The notes under the pieces are model-generated. The model was not told the DNA's origin. It was given only the letters and a program-made list of their open reading frames with translations, and did not search any database. The translations under genes were made by a program, and so were the position numbers. Shown in pieces: positions 1 through 4,927 of a stretch of DNA of 7,176 bases. Numbering within the stretch: the first letter of the stretch is position 1; each line of letters starts with the position of its first letter. Source of the DNA: AG-12 sp027339635 (lineage in GTDB: Bacteria; Chloroflexota; Dormibacteria; Aeolococcales; Bog-877); NCBI GenBank assembly GCA_027339635.1, contig DAHWNZ010000094.1, positions 1 through 7,176 of the forward strand, written 5' to 3'.

Positions 1-28
1 CCATCCCCATGGGCATCCCATTGGATGG
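1..28. repeat. Inverted repeat just downstream of the GntR gene
   Basis: CCATCC at 1-6 is the reverse complement of GGATGG at 23-28. The space between holds the palindrome CCCATGGG (6-13) and a second possible stem, ATGGG-CAT-CCCAT (9-21). It lies 20 bases past the stop codon of the minus-strand GntR gene, where a transcription terminator would sit, but no T-run follows it on that strand inside the window. It may be a weak terminator, a protein-binding site or chance. The left window edge prevents seeing whether the arms extend. Confidence 0.3.
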
Positions 29-48
29 ACCGGGCTCTTCCTACCCCT

Positions 49-834
49 TCAGCGGCCGAGCGTGGTCCGGCCGAAGACCAGGGTTGTCAGGTCCGCTGGC
101 AGGTGGACCTCGATGACCGCCACCACCAGGGCATCCTGCTTCATGACCCGGTACAGCTGAAGCACCGGGACCCCGTCCGGCACGGCCAAGACCCGCTTGA
201 GGTCAGGCGCCGGCATCATCGCCTCAACGACATCCTCTCCGTCCGCCGCCGTCATCCCCCGGCTTGCGAGCAGATCGGGAAGCCACTGACCATCCAGATC
301 CGCCTCTGTCAACCCCAGTTCCCGCTCGACCCTGGGGTGAAGCCAAGCACGACGGAGCGAGGGGATGCCCTCGGCCCCGTATCCCACCGACTCCTGCAAC
401 AGAACCGCAGTCCCTACCTCCACCTGGAGCAGACCCGATATCCAGGGAGTCGCGGGCACCCGACGCGTCGCCGGCTCGATCGGGGCGATGACCCGGAACG
501 ACCTCACGGGACCAGCTCCAGTCCGATCGCCATCCGCGGACGCCGACAAGCGGGCCGAGCTCAGCTGCGTCGCGTCCACCAGTCTCCGATCCGCCTTGGG
601 GTCGCGCACGAAGCTGCCAGCCCCATGTTCGGCGACCACCATCCCTTCCTGCTTCAAGAGGCCGATGGCGCTCCGCACGGTGGTCCTGGTGACCTGGTAC
701 CGGGCCATCAGCTTGCGCTCCGATGGAAAAGCCACCCCCGTCGGTAGGCGCCCCTCCGCTATGTCCTGGCGCAGGTGGTCTGCCAACTGCTGATAGAGCG
801 GCACCGGGCTGTCGCGTTCCAGGGTGGGTCTCAC
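49..834 (-). CDS. GntR/HutC-family transcriptional regulator with UTRA domain
   Basis: This is a cytoplasmic DNA-binding repressor-type protein of 261 residues, the normal length for the HutC subfamily. Residues 10-76 form the GntR winged helix, with the hallmark stretches VPLYQQLADHLR, FPSERKLMARYQVTRTTVR (recognition helix) and a wing ending in GAGSFV. Residues from about 90 to 255 match a UTRA effector domain, including its signature of a regularly spaced L.VPDGVPVLQLYRV near 216-230. UTRA domains usually bind a small metabolite that releases the protein from DNA; the ligand cannot be read here. The start is GTG at 834, preceded by GGAG (840-843 on the plus strand) at 5-nt spacing; the stop is TGA at 49-51. 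It is transcribed away from the lipoprotein gene at 1279. HutC-type proteins often repress themselves, and a small palindrome overlaps its ribosome-binding site. GntR regulators occur both in sugar-utilisation loci and in actinobacterial conjugative elements, and nothing here decides between them. Confidence 0.93.
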   Translation of the reverse strand: MRPTLERDSPVPLYQQLADHLRQDIAEGRLPTGVAFPSERKLMARYQVTRTTVRSAIGLLKQEGMVVAEHGAGSFVRDPKADRRLVDATQLSSARLSASADGDRTGAGPVRSFRVIAPIEPATRRVPATPWISGLLQVEVGTAVLLQESVGYGAEGIPSLRRAWLHPRVERELGLTEADLDGQWLPDLLASRGMTAADGEDVVEAMMPAPDLKRVLAVPDGVPVLQLYRVMKQDALVVAVIEVHLPADLTTLVFGRTTLGR

Positions 835-841
835 AACTGCT

Positions 842-854
842 CCAGTTTAGCTGG
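842..854. promoter_or_regulatory. Possible GntR autoregulatory operator
   Basis: CCAGTTTAGCTGG has 4-bp inverted arms (CCAG/CTGG) around an AT-rich centre. It overlaps the GGAG ribosome-binding site and the only -10-like hexamer (minus-strand TAAACT) upstream of the GntR gene. A repressor bound here would block its own transcription, as is usual in the HutC subfamily. The arms are short and no good -35 box is visible, so this is an inference from position more than from sequence strength. Confidence 0.3.
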
Positions 855-1053
855 TCCGCTCCATCTGTGGCTCGGCCCTAACCTGACGCAGACCAACTTT
901 GACTAAGCCGTTGGCGAATAGCCATCGTCCCGTGTGTACGGTCGGGGGGTGGTCAGAAGTTGACCCGACCAGGTGCCGGAAGGCTGTCGCGCCGGAAACT
1001 GTTTGCACCGTTCCGCTGATGGCAGTGGTCACTCGGCAAGTCATCGACCTGCG

Positions 1054-1068
1054 GTGGCACTGTGCCAC
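1054..1068. repeat. Perfect 7-1-7 palindrome
   Basis: GTGGCAC-T-GTGCCAC is a perfect inverted repeat with 7-bp arms and one central base. The odd symmetry and short loop suit a dimeric protein-binding site better than an RNA hairpin. It lies about 220 bases upstream of the lipoprotein start and the same distance upstream of the GntR start, midway between the divergent genes. The binding protein is unknown. Confidence 0.4.
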
Positions 1069-1140
1069 TCCTCACTTATTCGGGAGCTTCCCAACAACCA
1101 GAGCGACCCACGTCGCGCTTTGCCAGGGTCAGAGCCTGGA

Positions 1141-1163
1141 GGTAACCACTTGTTTGTGGTAAC
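1141..1163. promoter_or_regulatory. GGTAAC direct repeat with internal dyad
   Basis: GGTAAC occurs at 1141-1146 and again at 1158-1163, a 17-bp period. The segment between them contains an ACCAC/GTGGT dyad (1145-1149 and 1156-1160) around a TTGTTT loop. It lies about 45 bases upstream of the -35 box at 1206, a typical place for an activator site. No regulator can be assigned from the sequence. Confidence 0.25.
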
Positions 1164-1205
1164 GTCGAGCAGAGTAGATGTCGCGTCACAATTCAGGGTC
1201 TGCGC

Positions 1206-1233
1206 TTGACACCGGCGGGAGTCGGCCTATGTT
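1206..1233 (+). promoter_or_regulatory. Sigma70-type promoter for the 1279 lipoprotein gene
   Basis: A perfect -35 hexamer TTGACA (1206-1211) is followed after 16 bases by TATGTT (1228-1233), which matches 4 of 6 positions of the -10 consensus. Transcription would be expected to begin around 1240. That is the first base of an in-frame ATG, 39 bases before the ATG I prefer as the start. It is the best promoter match I see in the window. Confidence 0.6.
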
Positions 1234-1278
1234 CCCACTATGGCCAACTCAACTCGCGCCGATCGAGAGGGGCCGGGA

Positions 1279-1950
1279 ATGACGTCCCGGGTGTTCGTCC
1301 ATGCACGTGTGCCGACCTCACTTGGATTGATTGCCGGTCTACTGATCCTGGCGGCGGCAGCAGCGGGATGCGCCTCGACAAATTCGAGCCGACCGGCAAC
1401 TCCGAGGCATTTGCCTCGCCTGATTAGCTTCGCGCACGGTGCCAGGCCGCATCTCGATACCGGCACGCCATCCAGTACCGTGCCCGGAGCTAGCGTCGCC
1501 CTCCAACCTCCATTCTCGGCCCTCTGGAGCGGAGCGCTAACTGGGCCCCAACCATCGAATTTGCTTCAGGAGATGCCCCATACTGTCACGACAAGCGTCG
1601 ATCCCTTGGTCACGGTGTTCATGCGGAATGAGACGTCTTCAGTCGAAACAGTGAGCTACCAGCTTTTGATTACCGATGGTCGCCTACCGTTTACGCTGGG
1701 TGGTGATTCTACCGTCCCACCGAGTGCCTGGCCTCAGGTTGTCTGGAATTCGCAACAAGCGTTGCCTGATGGTACAAGCGAAATTACGCTTCAACCGGGA
1801 CAGACAGCATCCGCCAGCATGGGATGGCCATCGGACCTAGTGTCGTCACGTCCTGGCAACTTCTACGGAGTCGTCTACTTCTACGTCAACGGCTCTGTCT
1901 GGGGCGCCCCGACGCCATTCTTCTACTATGAGCCGCTGACCCTTCAGTAG
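1279..1950 (+). CDS. Predicted lipoprotein of unknown function, beta-rich
   Basis: A 223-residue protein predicted to be exported and anchored to the outer face of the membrane by a lipid. The signal peptide has Arg residues at 4 and 10, a hydrophobic core at about 14-29 and a relaxed lipobox A-A-G-C with Cys31. A Ser/Thr/Pro-rich linker follows (32-75), then a globular part (about 76-223) rich in Val, Tyr, Phe and Trp. Residues 110-185 (strands around VTVFMRN, YQLLITDG, WPQVVWN and ITLQPGQTA) loosely resemble the BsuPI-type Ig-like fold, where a Trp-containing strand precedes an LxPGE-like turn; this is only a suggestion. I chose ATG 1279 because AGGGG lies 7-8 bases upstream and it gives a compact signal peptide. 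ATG 1240 is in frame and would fit a leaderless transcript. Codon use looks less GC-rich by eye than in the integrase, which may mean different ancestry. No function can be assigned. Confidence 0.75.
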   Translation: MTSRVFVHARVPTSLGLIAGLLILAAAAAGCASTNSSRPATPRHLPRLISFAHGARPHLDTGTPSSTVPGASVALQPPFSALWSGALTGPQPSNLLQEMPHTVTTSVDPLVTVFMRNETSSVETVSYQLLITDGRLPFTLGGDSTVPPSAWPQVVWNSQQALPDGTSEITLQPGQTASASMGWPSDLVSSRPGNFYGVVYFYVNGSVWGAPTPFFYYEPLTLQ

Positions 1951-2460
1951 TCCAGCCACCACCGCTTTGGGCGCTCTCGCGGCCGAGGTAGTTCGGTCAC
2001 CACGTCGAAGCGCTTACTGGTTTGCCGACTGGCGATGAGGATGTCCTGAGCGGCGTGGAATTTGGTCGGTGGTCCTGGGGCGGATGATACGCGTGAGGAG
2101 GGTGGCCCTGCGCGCGCCACAGGCGTGGTCAGGGGATGGGTCGCTGCCTCTTGCCTGGGGTCAAGAGCAGGGGGTCTGGAGGTCATGAGAGGTGATTTGC
2201 GAGGCTCTACGGCCTTCTCAGCGGCGTGTTTTGGTCACGGATGGCCGCAGGATGGCCAGGCGACCATGCTCGGGGCGGCGGTCGAAGTCCGCCCGAGCCG
2301 CGCCACCAGCGCCACGGCCAGGTCCACCAAGTGCTAATGGCGCTGCCGAAGACCGCACCACCTCAACGACGACCAGCCGGGCAATCGGAAGGCTTTTAAC
2401 AGAGCACTGATCGCAGCCAACCCGCCCAGTGAGGTGACGACAGACACTCCGGTTCGACCA
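1951..2460. other. Intergenic stretch, possibly a decayed minus-strand gene
   Basis: About 510 bases lie between two convergent lipoprotein genes. No ORF here has a good start and a recognisable domain. On the minus strand one frame runs from about 2330 to 1944 with a single internal TGA near 2237. Upstream of that stop it reads a hydrophobic helix-like LVDLAVALVARLG; downstream it ends in a basic, Pro-rich tail with VTELPRPRERPKRWW. This looks like the remains of a coding sequence, but I cannot name the family and it could be chance in high-GC DNA. No clear terminator for either flanking gene is visible. Confidence 0.35.
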
Positions 2461-2970
2461 TTAAATAGCGTCACAAGACAGTCCGCTCCTGACGATCTTG
2501 CCAACGGCCACCGTCACGTTTACCCAGCCGTAGAAGTATGAGGTTCGTAGCGGACCCACGGCAAGGACGTAGTGCCCCGGTGGCAACGAGAATCGGAACT
2601 CTTGATGTCGCTTGACCGTCTGCGTAGTTACTTGGACACTGGGAAGAACGAGTTTGACTCTATTGCTAGACACTGGTACGAGAGCTGCCGTGCCTCGCAG
2701 GACGATGACAGTGCCCGCCACATAGTCGGGCCACTTGATGTGCGTCGGCAACACCGCGGCGCAGACGTTGATCCCGCCGACGACCACGCCATAGCCGCTT
2801 GGGATTGCGATTGACGCGGTTGGTGATGGCGACGGGTGGGGGAGCGAACTGTTGGCGCAACCGGCTGCCGTGAGCAGGACGCCCATCATTAACGCCATCG
2901 CAAATGTGTGCGGTCTGAACCAAGTCAAGATGGGGATGAGGCTACGCGTAGGTCGGCTACTTGGCAACAT
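2461..2970 (-). CDS. Predicted lipoprotein with carboxypeptidase-regulatory-like beta domain
   Basis: A 169-residue predicted lipoprotein. The N-terminus carries Arg residues at 6, 9 and 19, a hydrophobic stretch at about 22-36 and a lipobox ending L-T-A-A-G-C (Cys38). A Pro/Ser/Thr-rich spacer (39-52) leads to a beta-rich domain. That domain has AGTVIVLRG (85-93) and, later, FRFSLPPGHYVLAVG (125-139), the pattern F-x-F-x-L-P-P-G-x-Y typical of carboxypeptidase-regulatory-like (transthyretin-like) beta-sandwiches. It closes with VNVTVAVGKIV and a C-terminal Cys166 that could pair with Cys70. Such domains usually serve binding or structural roles; no enzyme motif is present. An upstream in-frame GTG at 3009 would give 182 residues. 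I prefer ATG 2970 because an AGG sits 4 bases upstream and the signal peptide is shorter, though neither ribosome-binding site is strong. ATG 2898 would leave only about 13 residues before the lipid Cys, so it is unlikely. The gene converges on the 1279 gene. Confidence 0.72.
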   Translation of the reverse strand: MLPSSRPTRSLIPILTWFRPHTFAMALMMGVLLTAAGCANSSLPHPSPSPTASIAIPSGYGVVVGGINVCAAVLPTHIKWPDYVAGTVIVLRGTAALVPVSSNRVKLVLPSVQVTTQTVKRHQEFRFSLPPGHYVLAVGPLRTSYFYGWVNVTVAVGKIVRSGLSCDAI

Positions 2971-3248
2971 GAGCCTGATCGACACCGGCCAAGACCGACC
3001 GTCGCCCACGGTAACGGCGGTTGCTCTCGGACCCAGGTCAGCGAGCTGTCGGGCAGAATGGCCAGACCACGTGCTGCGAGTTCAAGACCTGCGGTGCGTA
3101 CGAGAGACCAGTGGTCTCAGCGCCATCCGAGGGTCTCTGTGGTGGCCTGGTGCCGGCGAACGGCGTGGCGACACCTGGACCTGACCCGGCACGACGGGAC
3201 ACCGATAGGCAAATCGCCGGCTCCTTGGGTTCGAGCCTGGCTAAGCAC
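2971..3248. other. Intergenic region between two minus-strand lipoprotein genes
   Basis: These 278 bases separate the stop of the beta-propeller gene (3249) from the start of the smaller lipoprotein gene (2970). The gap is long enough for an independent promoter, so the two same-strand genes are probably not one tight operon. I see no strong sigma70 box pair. A GGCTC/GAGCC dyad lies near the 3249 stop without a T-run. The most regular feature is the palindrome at 3104-3118. A T-loop-like GGGTTCGAGCC near 3227-3237 does not have the pairing of a tRNA. Confidence 0.45.
3104..3118. repeat. Perfect 7-1-7 palindrome upstream of the second lipoprotein
   Basis: GAGACCA-G-TGGTCTC is a perfect inverted repeat with 7-bp arms and a single central base, about 135 bases upstream of the minus-strand start at 2970. 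Its geometry equals that of the palindrome at 1054-1068, but the arm sequence differs, so one protein need not bind both. It may be an operator for the 2970 gene. Confidence 0.4.
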
Positions 3249-4487
3249 TCAGCTTCCCACCGCGACCCACGTACGCTCGTTGGTCGTGCGCCAGAGGCCC
3301 GCTCCCGGGGCCAGCATCCATCCGTCCAGTGGTCCGGTGAACGAGAATACGGCTGCATTCCCACCGAGATTGACACCCGGGACGGCGGACCAAGAGTAAC
3401 CGCCGTCTCTGCTGCCCGACAGCTCGTTGGTCGTCGCGATCCAGAGCTCCCCCGTCGGGCTCACGCCCAAGCTGGCGAAGTCCTGAGGGGGAAGGCCGGT
3501 GGGGTCCCGGGTGCCGAGCGCCGGCAGCAGCGCCCTGGGGAACCATGTCGCCCCGGCGTTTTGAGACACGTAGATGCCCTTGGGCGTCGAGCCGGCGGCC
3601 CCCGACCCTTCGCAGACGCTCACCATCGCGCCCGGGGCGCGTATCGCTATCGCGGCCATGCCGAACCATGGGTTCGAAGCGCACGGGGACTCGCGAGTTG
3701 TCCATGTGGAGCCAGCGTCGCTCGTGACCACGAGTGTCGACAGCCTGCCTGAAGTGATGGCATGGGTGACCGCCACAGCTGCCCACCCGGGCGCGGGGCC
3801 GAGAGCGAACGCGGTGAACGCGTCGACCGCAGGGATGGGTAGTACGGAGCCCGGCTGCCAGGACGTCCCCGTGCCGGAGGTGTGCCAGAGGCGCCAGCTG
3901 CCCGAGGTGCCACCTGCTCGAGGCGAGGTGAGAGCCAGCGTCTCATTTCCAGACACGCCGAGGCCAGCCACCGGGCTTCCGAGTTGGCTCAACGTCCATT
4001 GCCTGCCACCATCACTGGTTCCGGCCAGCATCCCGTTTCCTGCGACCCAGCCCGACGTGATCGTAGTGAACGCCACTGAGGAGGCCCGGCCGAGTGAGGT
4101 CCGCACCACCTTTGGCAACTGTGACCCTTCCACCGTCCATGTGGTTCCCGCATTCCTCGTGACGGCGAGCCGCCCCGGGTACGGTTCGGGGCTGGTCTGG
4201 ATGCCTCCGAGCCGGGAACGGTGCTGAGCGCAGATGACCGTCGAAAGGGTAACGCCTATGCCAACCGATGGGCTGAGGAAGTCGATCGAGGCGAGGTACT
4301 CGGACGGCACGCGCGACCCAACCCTGAGTATCGTCGGGTGCTTCGCGCAAGGTGGCGGGCCGAGGATCGCCGATGCGCTGGTGTCTGATGGGATCGAGCC
4401 CTCGGGCCCTGACGGCGCCCCGGCACAGCCGGTAGCAAACAGTAGCAGGGCGGCCGTGAAGCCAGCCGTAAGCCCCCGCACTAACAC
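3249..4487 (-). CDS. Exported lipoprotein with BNR/Asp-box (Ycf48-like) beta-propeller
   Basis: A 412-residue predicted lipoprotein. The signal peptide has Arg4, a hydrophobic core at about 6-19 and the lipobox F-A-T-G-C with lipid Cys21, followed by a Ser/Pro-rich linker. The rest is a repeat protein. Asp-box-type turns (S/T-x-D/N-x-G-x-x-W) recur near 109-117 (RNAGTTW), 158-164 (SDGGRQW), 204-210 (SGTGTSW), 256-262 (SDAGSTW), 308-315 (QNAGATW), 359-366 (RDGGYSW) and a degenerate last one at 401-407 (TNERTW). Seven repeats fit a seven-bladed propeller of the Ycf48/sialidase-like type. Ycf48 assists photosystem II assembly in phototrophs; bacterial homologues elsewhere are generic extracytoplasmic propellers. 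The usual sialidase Arg triad and FRIP motif are not evident, so glycosidase activity is unlikely. The start is set by AGGAGG (4493-4498 on the plus strand), 5 bases from GTG 4487. An upstream TTG at 4502 overlaps that ribosome-binding site and is unlikely; GTG 4481 is an alternative. A partner or ligand cannot be inferred. Confidence 0.85.
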   Translation of the reverse strand: MLVRGLTAGFTAALLLFATGCAGAPSGPEGSIPSDTSASAILGPPPCAKHPTILRVGSRVPSEYLASIDFLSPSVGIGVTLSTVICAQHRSRLGGIQTSPEPYPGRLAVTRNAGTTWTVEGSQLPKVVRTSLGRASSVAFTTITSGWVAGNGMLAGTSDGGRQWTLSQLGSPVAGLGVSGNETLALTSPRAGGTSGSWRLWHTSGTGTSWQPGSVLPIPAVDAFTAFALGPAPGWAAVAVTHAITSGRLSTLVVTSDAGSTWTTRESPCASNPWFGMAAIAIRAPGAMVSVCEGSGAAGSTPKGIYVSQNAGATWFPRALLPALGTRDPTGLPPQDFASLGVSPTGELWIATTNELSGSRDGGYSWSAVPGVNLGGNAAVFSFTGPLDGWMLAPGAGLWRTTNERTWVAVGS

Positions 4488-4492
4488 CTCGA

Positions 4493-4498
4493 CCTCCT
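4493..4498 (-). promoter_or_regulatory. Strong ribosome-binding site that sets the propeller start
   Basis: The plus-strand CCTCCT reads AGGAGG on the coding strand, with 5 bases to GTG 4487 and 11 to GTG 4481. It is the strongest Shine-Dalgarno match in the window. It excludes the longer TTG start at 4502, whose first codons would contain the site. Confidence 0.8.
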
Positions 4499-4692
4499 GC
4501 AAGCAACCGTCGCGGGCTACCAGGCCATGGACCCTGCTATGTGATGGAACGACGCTCGCCGGGACTGTGTTTCAGCCCCGATGCCTCCCGCACCGGCCTG
4601 GTCAGCCTTCATGGTCGCCAGTGGCCCGGTTCCCATGGCCGCCAACAGTCCTCCCACCTCCGCGCGACTGGCAGCGCCAACATGGCGAGGAC

Positions 4693-4716
4693 TTGACACC
4701 CTATTTGACACCCTAT
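4693..4716. repeat. Tandem 12-bp repeat, two copies of TTGACACCCTAT
   Basis: Two perfect, directly abutting copies of TTGACACCCTAT occupy 4693-4704 and 4705-4716. A partial GACACCCAT echo lies at 4834-4842. Short direct repeats beside a tyrosine integrase gene are typical of arm-type integrase-binding or excisionase-binding sites. Each copy also contains a consensus -35 hexamer TTGACA, but neither is followed at 16-18 bases by a good -10 box, so a promoter role is less likely. Confidence 0.6.
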
Positions 4717-4728
4717 CCGGCGAACATA

Positions 4729-4827
4729 GGCGGATTTCGGCGTACGTCGTACCCGAGGTACGCCTCGTCTTCTAATACGAAATGGTCACCGGCGCACCCT
4801 CACGTACAGTTCACTGGCAAATCCGCC
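4729..4827. repeat. 9-bp inverted repeat flanking an 81-bp segment with an inner dyad
   Basis: GGCGGATTT (4729-4737) is the exact reverse complement of AAATCCGCC (4819-4827). Between them lies a compact dyad: GGCGTAC (4739-4745) pairs with GTACGCC (4758-4764), and within that CGTACC (4748-4753) pairs with GGTACG (4757-4762) across three bases. The two inner pairings are mutually exclusive. Nested symmetry of this kind is expected of a recombinase core site or an operator; which one cannot be told from the sequence. Confidence 0.45.
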
Positions 4828-4844
4828 CTTCCCGACACCCATTC

Positions 4845-4885
4845 AAAAAACTCCCATCCAATAAGGGCTTTCTGGGACTGGATGG
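4845..4885 (-). terminator. Candidate intrinsic terminator of the integrase gene
   Basis: On the minus strand, CCATCCA (from 4885 to 4879) pairs with TGGATGG (4860 to 4854); a G-T pair can add an eighth step. The loop is 16-18 bases, and three bases after the stem comes a run of six T (4850 to 4845). It lies about 45 bases past the integrase stop, in the right orientation. The stem is only moderately GC-rich and the loop is long, so termination may be partial. Confidence 0.5.
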
Positions 4886-4890
4886 CCAAA

Positions 4891-4912
4891 TGACGACAGT
4901 GCTGACGACAGT
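4891..4912. repeat. Direct repeat TGACGACAGT, two copies
   Basis: TGACGACAGT occurs at 4891-4900 and 4903-4912, a 12-bp period. That is the same period as the TTGACACCCTAT tandem repeat about 190 bases away. The pair lies between the integrase stop and its candidate terminator. A 9-base match (TGACGACAG) also occurs near 2436, possibly by chance. It is a candidate integrase arm-type binding site. Confidence 0.5.
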
Positions 4913-4927
4913 AGGCCCCCGGGCCCG

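Larger units (their letters stand above)
855..1205. other. Intergenic stretch, no convincing gene
   Basis: This stretch separates the divergent GntR and lipoprotein genes. Reading frames of about 70-90 codons exist on both strands, but their translations are rich in His, Cys, Thr and Trp, lack a recognisable domain and have no good ribosome-binding site. I treat it as a long regulatory or decayed region. It contains the 15-bp palindrome at 1054-1068 and a GGTAAC direct repeat at 1141-1163. Confidence 0.5.
4503..4844. other. Non-coding, repeat-rich stretch between the propeller gene and the integrase
   Basis: No ORF here is convincing. A minus-strand frame of 64 codons (4711-4517) starts inside the tandem repeat without a ribosome-binding site and shows no domain. 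The stretch must hold the promoter of the minus-strand propeller gene, although no good box pair is visible. From 4693 onward it is dominated by direct and inverted repeats, annotated separately. By eye the segment from about 4725 to 4890 is more AT-rich than the flanking genes, as is common at recombination sites. Confidence 0.5.

Noticed and set aside
2448..2462. GGTTCGACC near 2452 as another tRNA T-arm
   Set aside because: The T-stem bases do not pair and there is no upstream cloverleaf.
3223..3245. T-loop-like GGGTTCGAGCC suggesting a tRNA 3' half
   Set aside because: The T-stem fails: only the first pair and a G-T wobble form. No acceptor or anticodon arm can be found around it on the plus strand.
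3021..4227. Long plus-strand reading frames of more than 200 codons opposite the propeller gene
   Set aside because: They are antisense to a protein with clear Asp-box repeats, lipobox and ribosome-binding site. Their translations are Arg/Pro-rich and show no domain, as usual for shadows in high-GC DNA.
3249..4487. Annotating the propeller protein as a sialidase because of its Asp boxes
   Set aside because: Asp boxes are structural and shared by many propellers. The FRIP motif and catalytic Arg/Tyr/Glu set are not evident.
4693..4730. TTGACA boxes in the tandem repeat as a plus-strand promoter
   Set aside because: Neither box has a convincing -10 hexamer at 16-18 bases, and no plus-strand gene follows; the integrase is on the other strand.
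4234..4893. 219-codon plus-strand ORF covering the propeller 5' end and the repeat region
   Set aside because: It runs through the strong antisense ribosome-binding site and the repeats, with no domain and no good ribosome-binding site. It is more likely chance.
4693..4912. CRISPR-like array
   Set aside because: The repeats are only 10-12 bases long with no spacers of uniform length and no cas genes nearby.
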